From Climacium dendroides (Eukaryota > Streptophyta > Bryopsida > Hypnales > Climaciaceae), in assembly GCA_950106755.1 (NCBI GenBank), contig OX467084.1:35901213-35965212 (forward strand): 64,000 nucleotides of DNA, read 5' to 3'. The notes below the pieces were generated by a model. It did no database searches and was not told the origin of the DNA. It saw only the letters and a program-made list of their open reading frames with translations. Shown here one piece after another: positions 11,669 to 23,668 of the stretch. The translations under genes and the position numbers were made by a program. Numbering within the stretch: the first letter of the stretch is position 1; each line of letters opens with the position of its first letter.

Positions 11669-14600
11669 TTAGGTCCTCTTCTTGGGGAGTCCCATTGTTA
11701 CCATCTGGTCTACTTCTTCATCATTCATGTCCAAACCAACGTCTGGCCCATCAACGCTTAACTCGTCTTCATTAAACTCTATCTGGTGATACTCCACGAC
11801 TTCATGCAAAAACTGGTTCTCCCTTGCATAATTTGCATTCTCTTGCTGCAAACGCTGTTTCTCAGCAAGCAAGGTCTCAAGTTGAAGCCTCACCTACAAG
11901 AAAAGAAAAAGGCCAGTAGAAGATTATGATTCAGGTCAGTTTCAGACATCCAAGAATGACGTGGGGACCTCAGATACGAATAAACGATGTACCAGCACGC
12001 AGTCACAGAACCATGTCCCAAGAGTTGCTTAAAAGAAACCCGATACCACACGATTTGTCTATCACCGGAAGTAAAAATAAACAGAAAATTTTACCAGGTC
12101 ATCCTCATCTGGTCTTGTTCCTTTAACCACACTCTCACGAAGCCTCCGGTTCTCTTCCTCAAGCTGAGCACAGCGATCTCTTAAAAACGTCAGATCCCCC
12201 CTTACAGTCTTCAATTCCCGTAACAACATCTTCGCCTTCGATGCCATAGCCATTGCTACCTGAGACCAAGGAGGGACCAGAATTTCAAACATAAGGTTTA
12301 GTGACACTGATTTCTGAGTCCAGGCTTAACTCAGTTTGACCTTATATTTGAATCTATGCTCAATTCACCTGTTAACCCCCAGATATAGCCATTTGATCCT
12401 TCACTGCATCTACAATGAGCATGAATGTAAAATAGAGGAAAAACATTCTCGATGACACAATGCACAAGGTTGTGGTCAACCTGCTCCCGCATCTAAACAA
12501 GACTGATAAAATCCTAAATGATTAAACAAACACAGAATTGAGCTTTAACTTCGTTTTCAAAGAACTCCCATCACGGACTAAATACATCGCCCCATGACCC
12601 TGTCACTACGTACTATTTAAACAAGGGCGAAAATTTAGATTAACAGTAGTCAATTTCAGAGAAAGCTAAAAAGTTTAATGCTCTACATATTGCTAGGAAA
12701 AAAAATTCATATCATACATCACGAGAAGCCTTCAGTTGAACGTCTCCAGATAGGCCTGTATCGTCTGGTTTACCAGTCCCACCCGACTTCTCGACTGAGC
12801 CTCGCAAAGAAGCAGAGGGACTGATAGAAGGCGACTTCTTCCAAAGAGGCACACTTTTTCGCAAACTACTACTTCGCGGTTCTGGAGTCAGAATTTCAGT
12901 GGCTTTTGATTCCACCATATTCAATCCTTCCTGCATCGAGAAAATGGTTGGAATAAATGTTAAAATTGTAAAAGCACACCACCCGCCAGATAGAGTTAAC
13001 TCTGAATACAACATGAAAAGAGATTCATCAGGGCTATACAGATCAGCAACTGCAACTGCAGGCCGCCAAATTTCATCAAGTAGACTGGATCCTGGTTCGT
13101 ATTGTTTTCATGTCTACTGCAAATAGCTCTGTCACTTGCCATTTCAGAATCCAATTACAGAGGTCTGAATATTAGCAGTTATATCTTTCATAATTTGGAC
13201 ATTTATGCCAATCGTTGATTAAATACAAGTCCCGGTAACCAGTTATTTGACGACATACCTCGATGGCAGTTCCAAGTGTATCGCCTAGAAGACTTAGGGA
13301 GGAAGCAATAGCATCCAGGCCTTTTTGCAACATCGGCCCTTCAGTTCCCTTCACTGCACTGCCTTCTACAGTTTGCTTCACTTCAGGAACCTGCGCTTTC
13401 CAAGCAGGACTTCTCAGCAACATATTGCCAGAAAACTACAGTCTGTCCAATAGTCTATCTACTAGCAAACTCAATACAGTAACACTAAAGCCATCAGAAA
13501 CAGCATAAAATGAAATCTTCAAAATCAACAAAGACCCTACCCCTTACACTTAACACTGAATGAGGAATTTCAGTTTATGTGCTTTTAATAACAAGTCAAA
13601 CAACAGTTCCTACCAGGAAGCCACTACTATAACTGAGTATAAGGAGAAGAGGATGAATCGGTGCATTAAGAATCCAACTGAGTGAAGGATTGCTAGACAA
13701 GAGCTTAAAACACATATGACTACATAAACGCACATTCAGTAGCCGGTTCATATCAATTATTAAGTAAACCAGCTTTGATAACGACTCTTTGCATCTTGCC
13801 ACCCTTGATTCAAAACACAGCAACGATACATGAAGAATAAAGTGCAAAACAACGAAAGTGCATGACATCTTCCCTGTACTAAAGCACGATCGAAAGACTA
13901 ATGAAGATCCCAGATTCCTACCGAAACATAAGAAAACTATGAATTACAAAGAAAAGAATCGGTCTACTCTAGGGGGATTTAGAAAATTAGCATCTAGACA
14001 CTACATCCAACTAGCTTGAAGACATTATGTATTTCAAACCACATGAAGGATTTGCACAAAACGAACGGTGTGTTTAGCATGTGAATATTGAGGATCGAGA
14101 TGACTTCGTTAAAAAGGAGAAACATAAAACAATTGACTTTCAAGGTGGGTAAGAAGAGAGACATGCGAGTGACACCCCCAAAGAACTGATAATAATGTAA
14201 CAATTACTACTAAAGCAGAGAAACGAATAAAAAGTGGACCCGATAAATATGGAACGTAGGTGTGACAAACAGTCGTCTCTCACCAATTCAAGGACCAACA
14301 CAAGTAGCTTGAGATCAAAGCCTCGGAAATCTATCACCCCAACTTACTTCATGTCTTCCATAAACATATTGTCTGTTACAATTCCAGAACGAAGGAAATT
14401 CCAAGATGAGAGAGAAATAACCATGAAAACCCATCCTGAGAAAACCAGAAGAACAGTAATGACAGGAATATTGATTGATTGAGATTAAGAGCGCTTAAAC
14501 AACACCTTAAATGGAAAATGTGGACGGTCCAAGAATTTCCCTAAAATAAGAATTATCTGCCCTAGCTGAGAGAAGACATATAATCACGCTTCGTGTGGTT

Positions 14601-17281
14601 AAGGACGAGGTGTCGCGTTCCAAGCTCATTCATGTGGTACTGGAATTGACTGAAGATCAAGGATTGTCGAAAGAATCTAAAATCGAATACAGTATCTCAT
14701 CTCAAAAAATCTCTCCTCCGAGATTATGCTCTAATCCCGCTCCTACGAGGGGCCGAGATCGATTTACAACTGATCTTTGCTAAGCGTGTGAATTCAGAGT
14801 ATGGAGTGCTGTATCAGCGAACAAATAACCTCTGATAAATACCCACGCAGGTCTTGCTGTCGGAAACATGACAACGTTGATCGCCAGTACATTATGCCAC
14901 AATAGCGTTAAACCCATCCCTAAACAGAAAAATCATCTCGCGTCCTCACAGATTGAAACTACCAGTCGTCCTGGAGTTTCGGGTTGATGAGTCATAGAAA
15001 TTAGATACAGACGACAGTATAAGCAGCCTCTGAAAGATTCTTTTGAAACCAAGTCTCAGCTGCACCCTCTAAAGCGTACGCTGGAGGGGTTAAGATAAAG
15101 GTAATGACGTGAAAGTTCACAAACCTGGTTAACACTCGGTGGATTTTCTACAGCTTCTTTCTGAATAAGGACATGGTCTTTCCTAGATTCGCTGTCATAT
15201 TCAGAAGTGGGGATCCCATCTTCCAGGAGCACTGCCCTGGCCTTGTTTGTGAATGTAGTCCAGCTCCAAAATTTACCATCGGAAGATGACCTTTCGGGAT
15301 CCAAAGGACTCCGAGGACTTTGCAATGAACCTCCTTGTACTGATAACTCAGAACTCTATCAAAAACACACAAAGAACCGATCACCCTGTTATGGCAAAAA
15401 CATTTCCCATCGTATCGTCACATACTATGACTGCAACTATGCAGCTAACTGCATCAAGATGCATTGACAGTAAAAATATACTTGTCACAATCCCAACTTA
15501 TATTATAACGTATCCCCCAAATAGAAGATGAATGCAAACCGACCATAAGCTTTCGTGTCCAGCGGAAGGGAGAGAATCTTGAACTCAAGAACTACCTCCG
15601 AAAGAAAAGGTTCTAAACTTCTAAACTTCTGCAATAATAACGTCGCAAACAAACAAACAATGGCCAACCATAATCTGAATTCGAATTAAATCATGGAATC
15701 CCAGAGGTATAAAACTGTAGCCAAAATGAGTTCAAATCTAATGAGAGTGAAAATGGCAGAGGATGGACTAATCTGCTAGTTTTCACTCTCATTAACCCTG
15801 TATCACAACTCGAGGAGGAACTTCAGCCCTATCAGATTTACACGTTTCCACTGACTGCAACTGGAAAAAAATAAGAAGAAGAATAAAGAGGCAACTATAT
15901 ATGGGAACATATGATAAGAATAAGGACTTCACAAACTGTCAAATTGGTAAGGAGAGAAAGATTTGAAGAAGAAATGTACTAAGATGAAAAGCAAGAGTGT
16001 GAGAACTAGTACATAAATTGGGAACAGTATCTTCGACTCCAAATGAACACAAATGAGCTGCGAAGGTATCGGCAAACGTAGCACAAGCATTTTCAGTACT
16101 CAACATCATTCCCTCCACCAACGGATATTCTACAATAAAAAAAAGAGACTGTCGCTCAGAATCTAATAAGAATACAGTGCTGTTCCAGCGTCATTAATTG
16201 TATTATTCCTTATCGGAGGCACAATACATATCAAATTGAGAACATATGACAACAGAGATAACACCGTTGTTCTGTCATGTATTAGAGTGCAAACAAATGA
16301 AGTAAACAATGAGTCAGAGGTCAGAAAGTGAAAATCAACCGTCCTCGTGAGACCTTAAAGAAGGTCAAGCAAATGTGGAAAGTAATCAGACTTCATCAAC
16401 AATCAAATGGCCGCTTCTGCATGCCACCAAGGGAAAAAGAACGAGTACAGAGCCTACTGCGCTAAAAAACGTTCTGCAATCCGATTAGGCCTTAACCTAC
16501 TCCGAAAGATACATTATCCAAGTCACTGCTCTACTGCAAAGACCACGACTCACTGCACACATCATCATCCTCTCTCTCAAAGCATTCGTGCCTTTAATGC
16601 GAGCATATTTTCCAAGACACCACTCTCACGCAGCAACATCAACTCGACTGTTCTTCCCAGATCTTCGTCCGAAAGGGAGGAAATCTAACATACTTATAAA
16701 ATCATAGAAATTACACTTCAGGGACAACACAAGCTTCAAAATCCTAGCCAACACAAATTATCTCAAAACACAAGCCGTAAACTCAGGCACACGTCTCCCA
16801 TCCTATCGGTAAGTCACGGCATCACACGAAGACTTCCAGCGCATCCTAGAGGCTTACTCTTCTAAGAAACCTTCATGACTTGCGCGCACAGTTACAAAGA
16901 ACGGCGTACGAGAACGTCCTCGCTTCAATTTGAACGTCTTTCAACTACATCTAAAAACGTTACACCTAAAGATAACAGCATAACGAAAAGTAACAAAGAA
17001 AACTAGAAACCAAAAACTCAATCCAAAAACTCAAATCCGAAATAAACGACAATGCTTCATTCCAATGCTAACAAGCCAGGTAAACCAGCTTCCTCGGAAC
17101 AAAACAACAATGCAGCAGCTTGCACACACGGACCCTTAACCGGCATCACTAGAAAGAACCAAATCCAAGTCACCACAGAAAGTCTCCTCCCTCTGCGCAC
17201 CCTCCCCTCTTTAACATAAGCCAACGAATTTACCTCTTTCGGCCGAAGCTCCTGCTTCGTCGGTGTGGCGGTGTCCTCCAT
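11669..17281 (-). CDS. Plant coiled-coil protein of the ELKS/Rab6-interacting/CAST-like group
   Basis: Six exons join in phase: 17281-17234, 15346-15125, 13390-13259, 12930-12718, 12259-12095, 11893-11669 (stop). The product is 334 aa, starting [35 protein letters not shown] segment is followed by an amphipathic region ([20 protein letters not shown]), a Ser/Pro-rich basic linker (about 160-210), and a long coiled coil: [32 protein letters not shown], then [20 protein letters not shown]. The tail is acidic. From memory it resembles Arabidopsis proteins annotated as ELKS/Rab6-interacting/CAST family (At1g03290/At4g02880 type), for which I know no established biochemical role. No membrane segment or signal peptide is seen. 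The acceptor of exon 2 was chosen for phase; a tatcag acceptor six bases later is less compatible. Introns 1 and 2 are the largest (1.9 and 1.7 kb). Confidence 0.85.
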
Positions 17282-17640
17282 AACGATTTGCGCCTGCCGT
17301 CCTTCACCAATGACCAAAAAACAAAATCCAAGCGCGGCAAAGGAATCGGAAGATGGAAGACGCAATGTGAGCCCGGAGCTTCACCGTGGAGAAACGAAAA
17401 CAATAATCGAAGACACAGCAGGGGAAACGGGAAGACAGAGTTTTGAATGGGGGCAGCGACAGCAAAGGGGCGGTGTGGAAAGGGTCAAACGTGCGCAATG
17501 GACAAAAGTGGCAGGAGCTCCAAATCTGGAGCGGACTGAAGTCACGGCGGTTCTCCCGTACGAGGGTGAAGCTCTCGTACTCACTTTTTGAAATGTTACC
17601 GCCTTTTTTTTAATTTTTTTCTTACCCAATAGACTGCTGG
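17282..17640. promoter_or_regulatory. Probable 5' leader and promoter of the coiled-coil gene
   Basis: This stretch upstream of the ATG (minus-strand gene) is clearly GC-richer than the poly-T/AT-rich DNA that begins at about 17595. Overlapping frames on both strands have no recognisable product. I see no unambiguous TATA box or named element. Confidence 0.4.
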
Positions 17641-17792
17641 AGGGAACTTTTTTTTTTTTTAAATTCGGAAACTAGTCATTTTGCACTCAATTCTTAGGAT
17701 CCATTTCACTATTTTTTTTTTAAATACTGAAGAGACATTCATTAGTTCATACCAGGAATAATTCAAACCAAGGGAGGAAACACATACTATTG

Positions 17793-18746
17793 TTAATCCG
17801 TAAAGGTTTTTGACTATGTTTTCACCAAAAATGCTCCAAATCTCTCATTTTTAGTACAAGTATCAAATTTCAGGGGGAAAAACATTTTTGGACACATGTA
17901 ACCATAGGTTCTAGTACTAAGTTGGTTTGAGGATATGCGAAAAAAAATTCAGAAATTTTCACCATGAAGACTACAAGATATTAGCGTTTGAATTGATAGA
18001 AATCCTTTTTTTTGACCTTGCGGAAAACCAGGCAGCTACACTTCACAAGGTCACATTTGCGTGAAAAAATGTTCAAAATGGTGCTGCTTCTTTGAATTCA
18101 TTCTTCAACACAAGTTGGTTACGTGCTTGAAAATTTTCATGTTATTTGGAATTCTACAACATATAGGAAAAACATAGTAATTAAAAAGAAGTAGAGAACG
18201 ATTCAAAATACGAAATTGTTAACAATTTATTTATGGAATTGAAAAATGCCAATCCCAATGGTTGTATTGTTGTAATAAACAATCTACACCTAATGTCTTT
18301 ATTTTTTTCAAAAATATTGAAAATTGAGTTAAATAAAGGACTTCAAAGTTTAGCTTAGAATAGAGATTCCATAACTACACATAAACTACCTTCAAACTAA
18401 AATTCTTCATAATTTTCATATCATTAATCAAAATGAAATGATCCATAAAAATTCATGTATATATAAATCTAAAGAACCAATTTCAAATTTTTCTTTCTTA
18501 AGAAAATAATTTTAAAAGAAGTTTTTTTACTACTCAAGTTGCACGTCAAGCAATGAAAACTACATATCATACAATAACTTTTTAACCATGTAGTCAAAAG
18601 TTATGAAAATTGTTGGGCCTTACAACTACTCCTCAAGCACATTTTATGTAAAAATTTCAAAGAGAAAAATAAAAATCCCATTTGTAGTGAGCTACCCAAA
18701 ATTGCTATGTTGTCAAAAAAACGCAATTTAGGACTTTAGGGGTTAA
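17793..18746. mobile_element. TTAA-bounded repeat element, copy 2
   Basis: It starts TTAA then TCCGTAAAGG (17793) and ends GGACTTTAGGGG then TTAA (18743-18746), 954 bp in all. The ends are imperfect inverted repeats (TCCGTAAAG against CCCCTAAAG). The left 390 bp match the repeat at 4684-5610 in order but without the 557-bp insertion. There is no transposase. TTAA target duplications with ends starting CCC are the hallmark of piggyBac elements, but no piggyBac-type protein is present, so the class is inferred from boundaries alone. Confidence 0.55.
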
Positions 18747-21700
18747 ATAAAGCATGCGGTCTCCAAAATAGTATTTGGGAAAAAACAAAAGCTAGTTCAA
18801 AGGTAACTAGTGGAATTGGAAAAAACTAGTTGTAATTGAAAACTTTGACCAAAAATCGATGAAAAAATCTATAAAAAAATTGTTTAGAGTAAAAAATGGA
18901 GAAAATATTGGGAGAAATAATTGGACCTGGTTCTTGAAAACTAGTTTAATATAGGAATCCAATGTGAATAGCTAGTAAAACTTTAAAAATATCCCAAACA
19001 TTGCTCCAAAACATTGTAGAAAGCCTAGAAATATTGGTTCACTAAAGCAAGAAAATTATCTCTAGTATGAGCTAATTAAGGAGGTTTGGCCACCTTGTGA
19101 CATTCTTTTAACTAAATACTTCACTCTTTCTTCAAGTGGAAGGGAAGAGAGAGTAATAGTGAATGATGTCATGGATAAAACTTAGGAGGTTAGTCTCTAA
19201 AAGCTCCAAATAGGATTTGGGAATCTAAATTAAATTTGTTTGATTTTTTTCTCATTCTTTATTGAGACTACGGAAACAAACAAACTTCTAGGGAGTTTAA
19301 TTATTATAATAAATAAATAGTAAAAAAAATTATATTGGGGTCTGACTCAACTCGAGTAATAGAAGCGGAGTATAATTTTGTTGTGAAAATTAACATCCTT
19401 TTTTTCTAACTTGAGGCTTTACTCAATTAAAGTCCCTATATCTTCTTTCAAAACTAAGGAACTTTAAGTTATGGGGCTCAAAAGCGTTACAATGTCAATT
19501 GTCACATATCTTGAAAGTCTTGTAAAAAATATTTGATTCCAATTTGAAAGCTTTTGTTGTCATGTTACACCCCAAATTTTTTATGAATATATATGAATAT
19601 AAGAGTAAGATCAACTCTAAGATCCAATCATAGTGAAAATAAACTTGGTTATCAAAGGGTAGAAGCAATGCAATTAGTCATTAATTTCAAGAACCATTAT
19701 ACATCACTTTGCTTGCTATAATTTTAAATAGATATGACTGAAAAAAATTATATTCATTTTTTAGAAACAAAGTGATATTTCTAATACAAACCATAAAATT
19801 TTCAAGTTTTTGGAGGAAAACTTGAAATTATTGTGAATTCTTTTTAAATGAAGAAAATTCATATCAAATACAAAATGTACTCAAAAAATCTAAAATTTTC
19901 ACCATTGATGTATATTATAGTGAATAACATCATGGTATAAACCAAAGTTAACATATCACTCTAAAATTAGGAAATCAACAAACCATGGTTATAGGCCCAA
20001 AATTCATGTTGCTATAAAATATTGATAGTTATGAATTTTTCTATTGGAGTATATTTGTCAATCTTGTAATGCTATTGTAGACAATAGTAGGCTTTGAGGA
20101 GGTCATTTAGGTGACAAGCCTACTATTGATATGTAAATCTAAGGAACAAGTGACCATTCAAATGCATTAGTTTCTAATTTCATTAGATGTGATAATGGGA
20201 AGCAAGGGCCAAGAAGCAAACTATGGTGATATTTTTTTATTTGTGTTTAAAACAAAGAAAGACTAGAGAAAGGGGCCATGTTCACTAATTTTTAGATTCG
20301 TAAATGTTAATACCATATCAATAAACAAACAAAAATCTACAATTGTGAGATTTAAGGTATCACCATCCTCAAAATTTTGTTAGGCCTACCTTTGAGAAGG
20401 TGGAGAAAAAATACTCTAAAAAAGATATTATTTATTTATGTCCATGGAAGATTCCAAGTAGCCACTACTCATTATGAAAAATGTAATAAACCTTGGCCCA
20501 AATGAGGCCATCTTTATTGTTGGAACCAAGCAAAGAAAATAAAAAGTTATGAACACTCTCAATGACAATACAAAAATTTCCATTTCAATGCTTACTAATG
20601 GAAGTATTCTTTACAAAAGAGCATATCCAATGGTCCTACTTTAAAGCCTTATTTATAGTGTTTTTTGGATTAAAAATAGGCAATCAATATGTAGCCCCCT
20701 TGAAGTATTTTCTTTAATACAATAAATATTCAACTTTTGTCATTATTTTACAATTTCACCAAATAATACATTGACATTATTAGTAGTGAGATTTTTTTTG
20801 GCTTTTGCACACTTTGAGATTTGTCATTGGTTAGAAGTTTAAATAGAAGATTGCACAGATGGGACATATACATGATTCAATCTCCAAATCACTTAGGCAC
20901 AATGTTTTACCTAGATAAACTATTAACACACTATTGAAGATGTTCTAAAGCAATACTTGTCCCCTAAAAGAATAGTTCCATTGCTGCATGGTAAAACTTT
21001 GTTTTAGAGTCCAAAACGTAAAGATATTTATTGGTTTTGAATAAATTATAAATTTTATAATTTTCAAACTAATATGTCGAGATAAATTGGTAAAAATAAC
21101 AAAAATAACAATTCAATTAATTTAAAAGTTCTCCAAGAAGCAAAAAAAGCCATGAAGAATAGTATGAAAAATTTCCAAGCGAGTTTTTTATACATCCAAA
21201 TCACCCTTGATGATGACTTATAAGTCAAAGCATTTTTTTATTTTTTTATTTTTTTTATAGATATTGAGTTTTTAAAAGTTTTTTTGGTAGAAAATCAAAT
21301 GATTGTAATATTCCAAAGTATAATTTGTACATTACTTTATATCAATAAGAATACATATTAGAAAAGTTTGGAATTTTCATCAAGCAAAAAGGTTTGCTTA
21401 GAATGAGAATTAATATTTTATGATTTAAACTTTAAAATCATTTATAAAGAAGAAAATTAAATTAAATATGATAGAATTTGGATTTAATATACAAAGCTTC
21501 CAATTGCAATAACTCATTGAATTTTTGGATTTTTGCAAAGTTTTGAAATGGAGTTGAAAGATGATTTATAAGGTTTTGTTTTCTAAATTTAATTCAAAGC
21601 CAAAAATAAATACTTTGAAAGTTAGTATCAAATTTATATTCACTTCTGGGATATAGGGATCTTTATGGATTAAGTATTATGTTAACTTGAACTAGAACCT

Positions 21701-22440
21701 AGTATTGCCCAATCTCCACTTCAATCCCTAAGCAATTTACCATTTATATTCTATATGATGAATACTTCAAGTCAATATTTCATATATGAACCTTTACATT
21801 CATCCCAAACAATCCTTGACTCTTAAAAATATGACCTTTTGGAATGACCAATTTGATGAAATCAAGGTACATGATATATGTTATAAAGATATTGTGTATG
21901 TGATGAGCAAAGTCGGAAAAAATATTTCTAAAAATAAATGCTGGAATTGTTGGGATCTTGTTTTTTGATGGAAATTAATTGTTTGGAAAGAAACAAATCT
22001 TTCTGTTTTAGAGCACATGCCAAATCACATTTTCCAAATTTTAATTTATTATTTGCCAAAGAATATTGATTGTGATCACCAGGTACAATATAATTACAAA
22101 TGTGCATAAATCCAAAAAATGTTCAAGCTGTAAAATGGTTAGGAAACTGCCCTTTACTATAGTCTTGGTGTAAACCACCCCTAATTTAAGGTAGGGGGCT
22201 CAAAAATCGACCATTAACACACATGTACATTTTGCTTTCTTCAATGTACCAATAGTATACATTTCAAGAGGTGGTCTTTTTCAGTGATCATTGCATTGCA
22301 ACTTCAAGAATTTGTAACTAATTTCATGAAGGTCCAAAAAAAAAATATAAAACGACTATGGATACATGCAAATTTTTTTTTTCTTCCTTCCTACAAAAAT
22401 TAACTGAAAATTGTTTCAAGGAGCACTTTAGCTTCCCTCC
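18747..22440. other. AT-rich gene-free stretch
   Basis: No gene is visible on either strand; all open frames are short and of low complexity. The stretch is probably decayed transposon sequence. I could not delimit further elements. Confidence 0.5.
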
Positions 22441-22837
22441 AAATGCAATTAGCTCTTAAAAGGTTGCTTCAAGAGCAGAGCAGACAAGACCACAGCTACC
22501 TCCATGTTGGTTTCTTCTAGAATTGCCCGCCCTGAAAGCTTCTCACCATGACCGCAGCGTCACCGGAGCTTCACGAATTTTAGGCTATGTAAGATCTCGC
22601 CGGCGTTAGCTTTTCTTGTGTTGATTTCTCCCTCGTTCCTTGCATTTTCCGCTTGTAATCCTGGTACTGTGAGGTGCAAGAAATTGGAGAGTTGATGAGA
22701 ATTTCGAAACGTTCGAATCCAGATTGACCAGGATTGCTATGACGTGAGGGATAGTTTTGCAGGAGCTGGCAATGACAATGGAAAATTTGATGCTGATTTT
22801 TATCGCAGCATAGTCGTTCGTGAGCTTCCTTTATTGG

Positions 22838-23182
22838 TTAGGGTTTCGGTTTTCTTAGGCGTATTGAGGTTTTATAGGAGGCTCATCGATGTTACGTGGA
22901 TGCTTGGATTATGAAAATTAGGTTTAGGGTTTGTTAATTTGTTGGATCTCTGCTCGTAACAATAATTATGTAAGTCTGCAGATGTTAATCTAATTATTAC
23001 AGGTATCATATGTATGACTTTGTTGAATGTTCCTTCCTTTGTGAGTGTTCGCTATCATATTTTACTGAATACGGTCCGCTTTCTATTTGTAGGATACTTA
23101 TCCTATAATTGGATAGTTTTGCGGTTTTCTAGATGAGCTTCGCAGGAGAATGCTTGGATCAGGAAGAGTAGGTTTAGGGTTT
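22838..23182 (+). promoter_or_regulatory. Three telo-box motifs upstream of the C3HC gene
   Basis: TTAGGGTTT occurs at 22838-22846, 22924-22932 and 23174-23182, the last two within TAGGTTTAGGGTTTG. Telo-boxes are common in plant promoters and leaders of housekeeping and cell-cycle genes. The second and third lie in the two halves of a local duplication. They fall in the untranslated region 0.5-0.8 kb before the start codon. Confidence 0.55.
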
Positions 23183-23330
23183 GCATAATTGTAGTATCTC
23201 TTCGCGTAATAATTATATTCAAATTATAACAGGTCTCATATGTATGCGTTTATTATCGATTGCTTACCTTGTAAGTTTTTGCTCTAGTATTTTACTGTTT
23301 ACAACCTGTTTTCATATTGTAGGATTTGCG
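22899..23330 (+). repeat. Tandem duplication in the leader of the C3HC gene
   Basis: Segments 22899-23100 and about 23149-23330 are diverged copies. Shared blocks in order are ATGCTTGGAT, TAGGTTTAGGGTTTG, CGTAAYAATTAT, ACAGGTNTCATATGTATG, TATTTTACTG and TTGTAGGAT. Both end in an acceptor-like TTGTAG. The unit length is about 230-250 bp. Confidence 0.72.
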
Positions 23331-23668
23331 CATTGATAGAAGGAAATTTGCTTGTTTGGTATAATGTGGTGACGTATGCCATAGTCTCTGTTCAGCTACC
23401 GGCTTGTCTTTGTTTGTGCCGTATGAATTGTGTTTTTTGTGCGTCGCCGGGACATTGTGGGATTCATTTGCAACCTGCACATGACTAGATTGACGGTTGT
23501 ATGTCTGCTTCAGGGATCGTAAATATATTAGTGCTGGAACACGATTTGGTGATTCTTTCTGTGTCTGCGGAATCTTTTGGATAGTGGTTATCAAATTATC
23601 TGTCTTCGACTATTCAGCAGACTTAATAAAATCGTAATTTTTCTGTGATTTTCAGATATTCTTCATCA

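Noticed and set aside
17057..17233. Continuation of the first-exon frame of the coiled-coil gene past 17234
   Set aside because: A good donor (GAG/GTAAAT) ends the exon. The read-through frame has no similarity to the family, and the next exon joins in phase.
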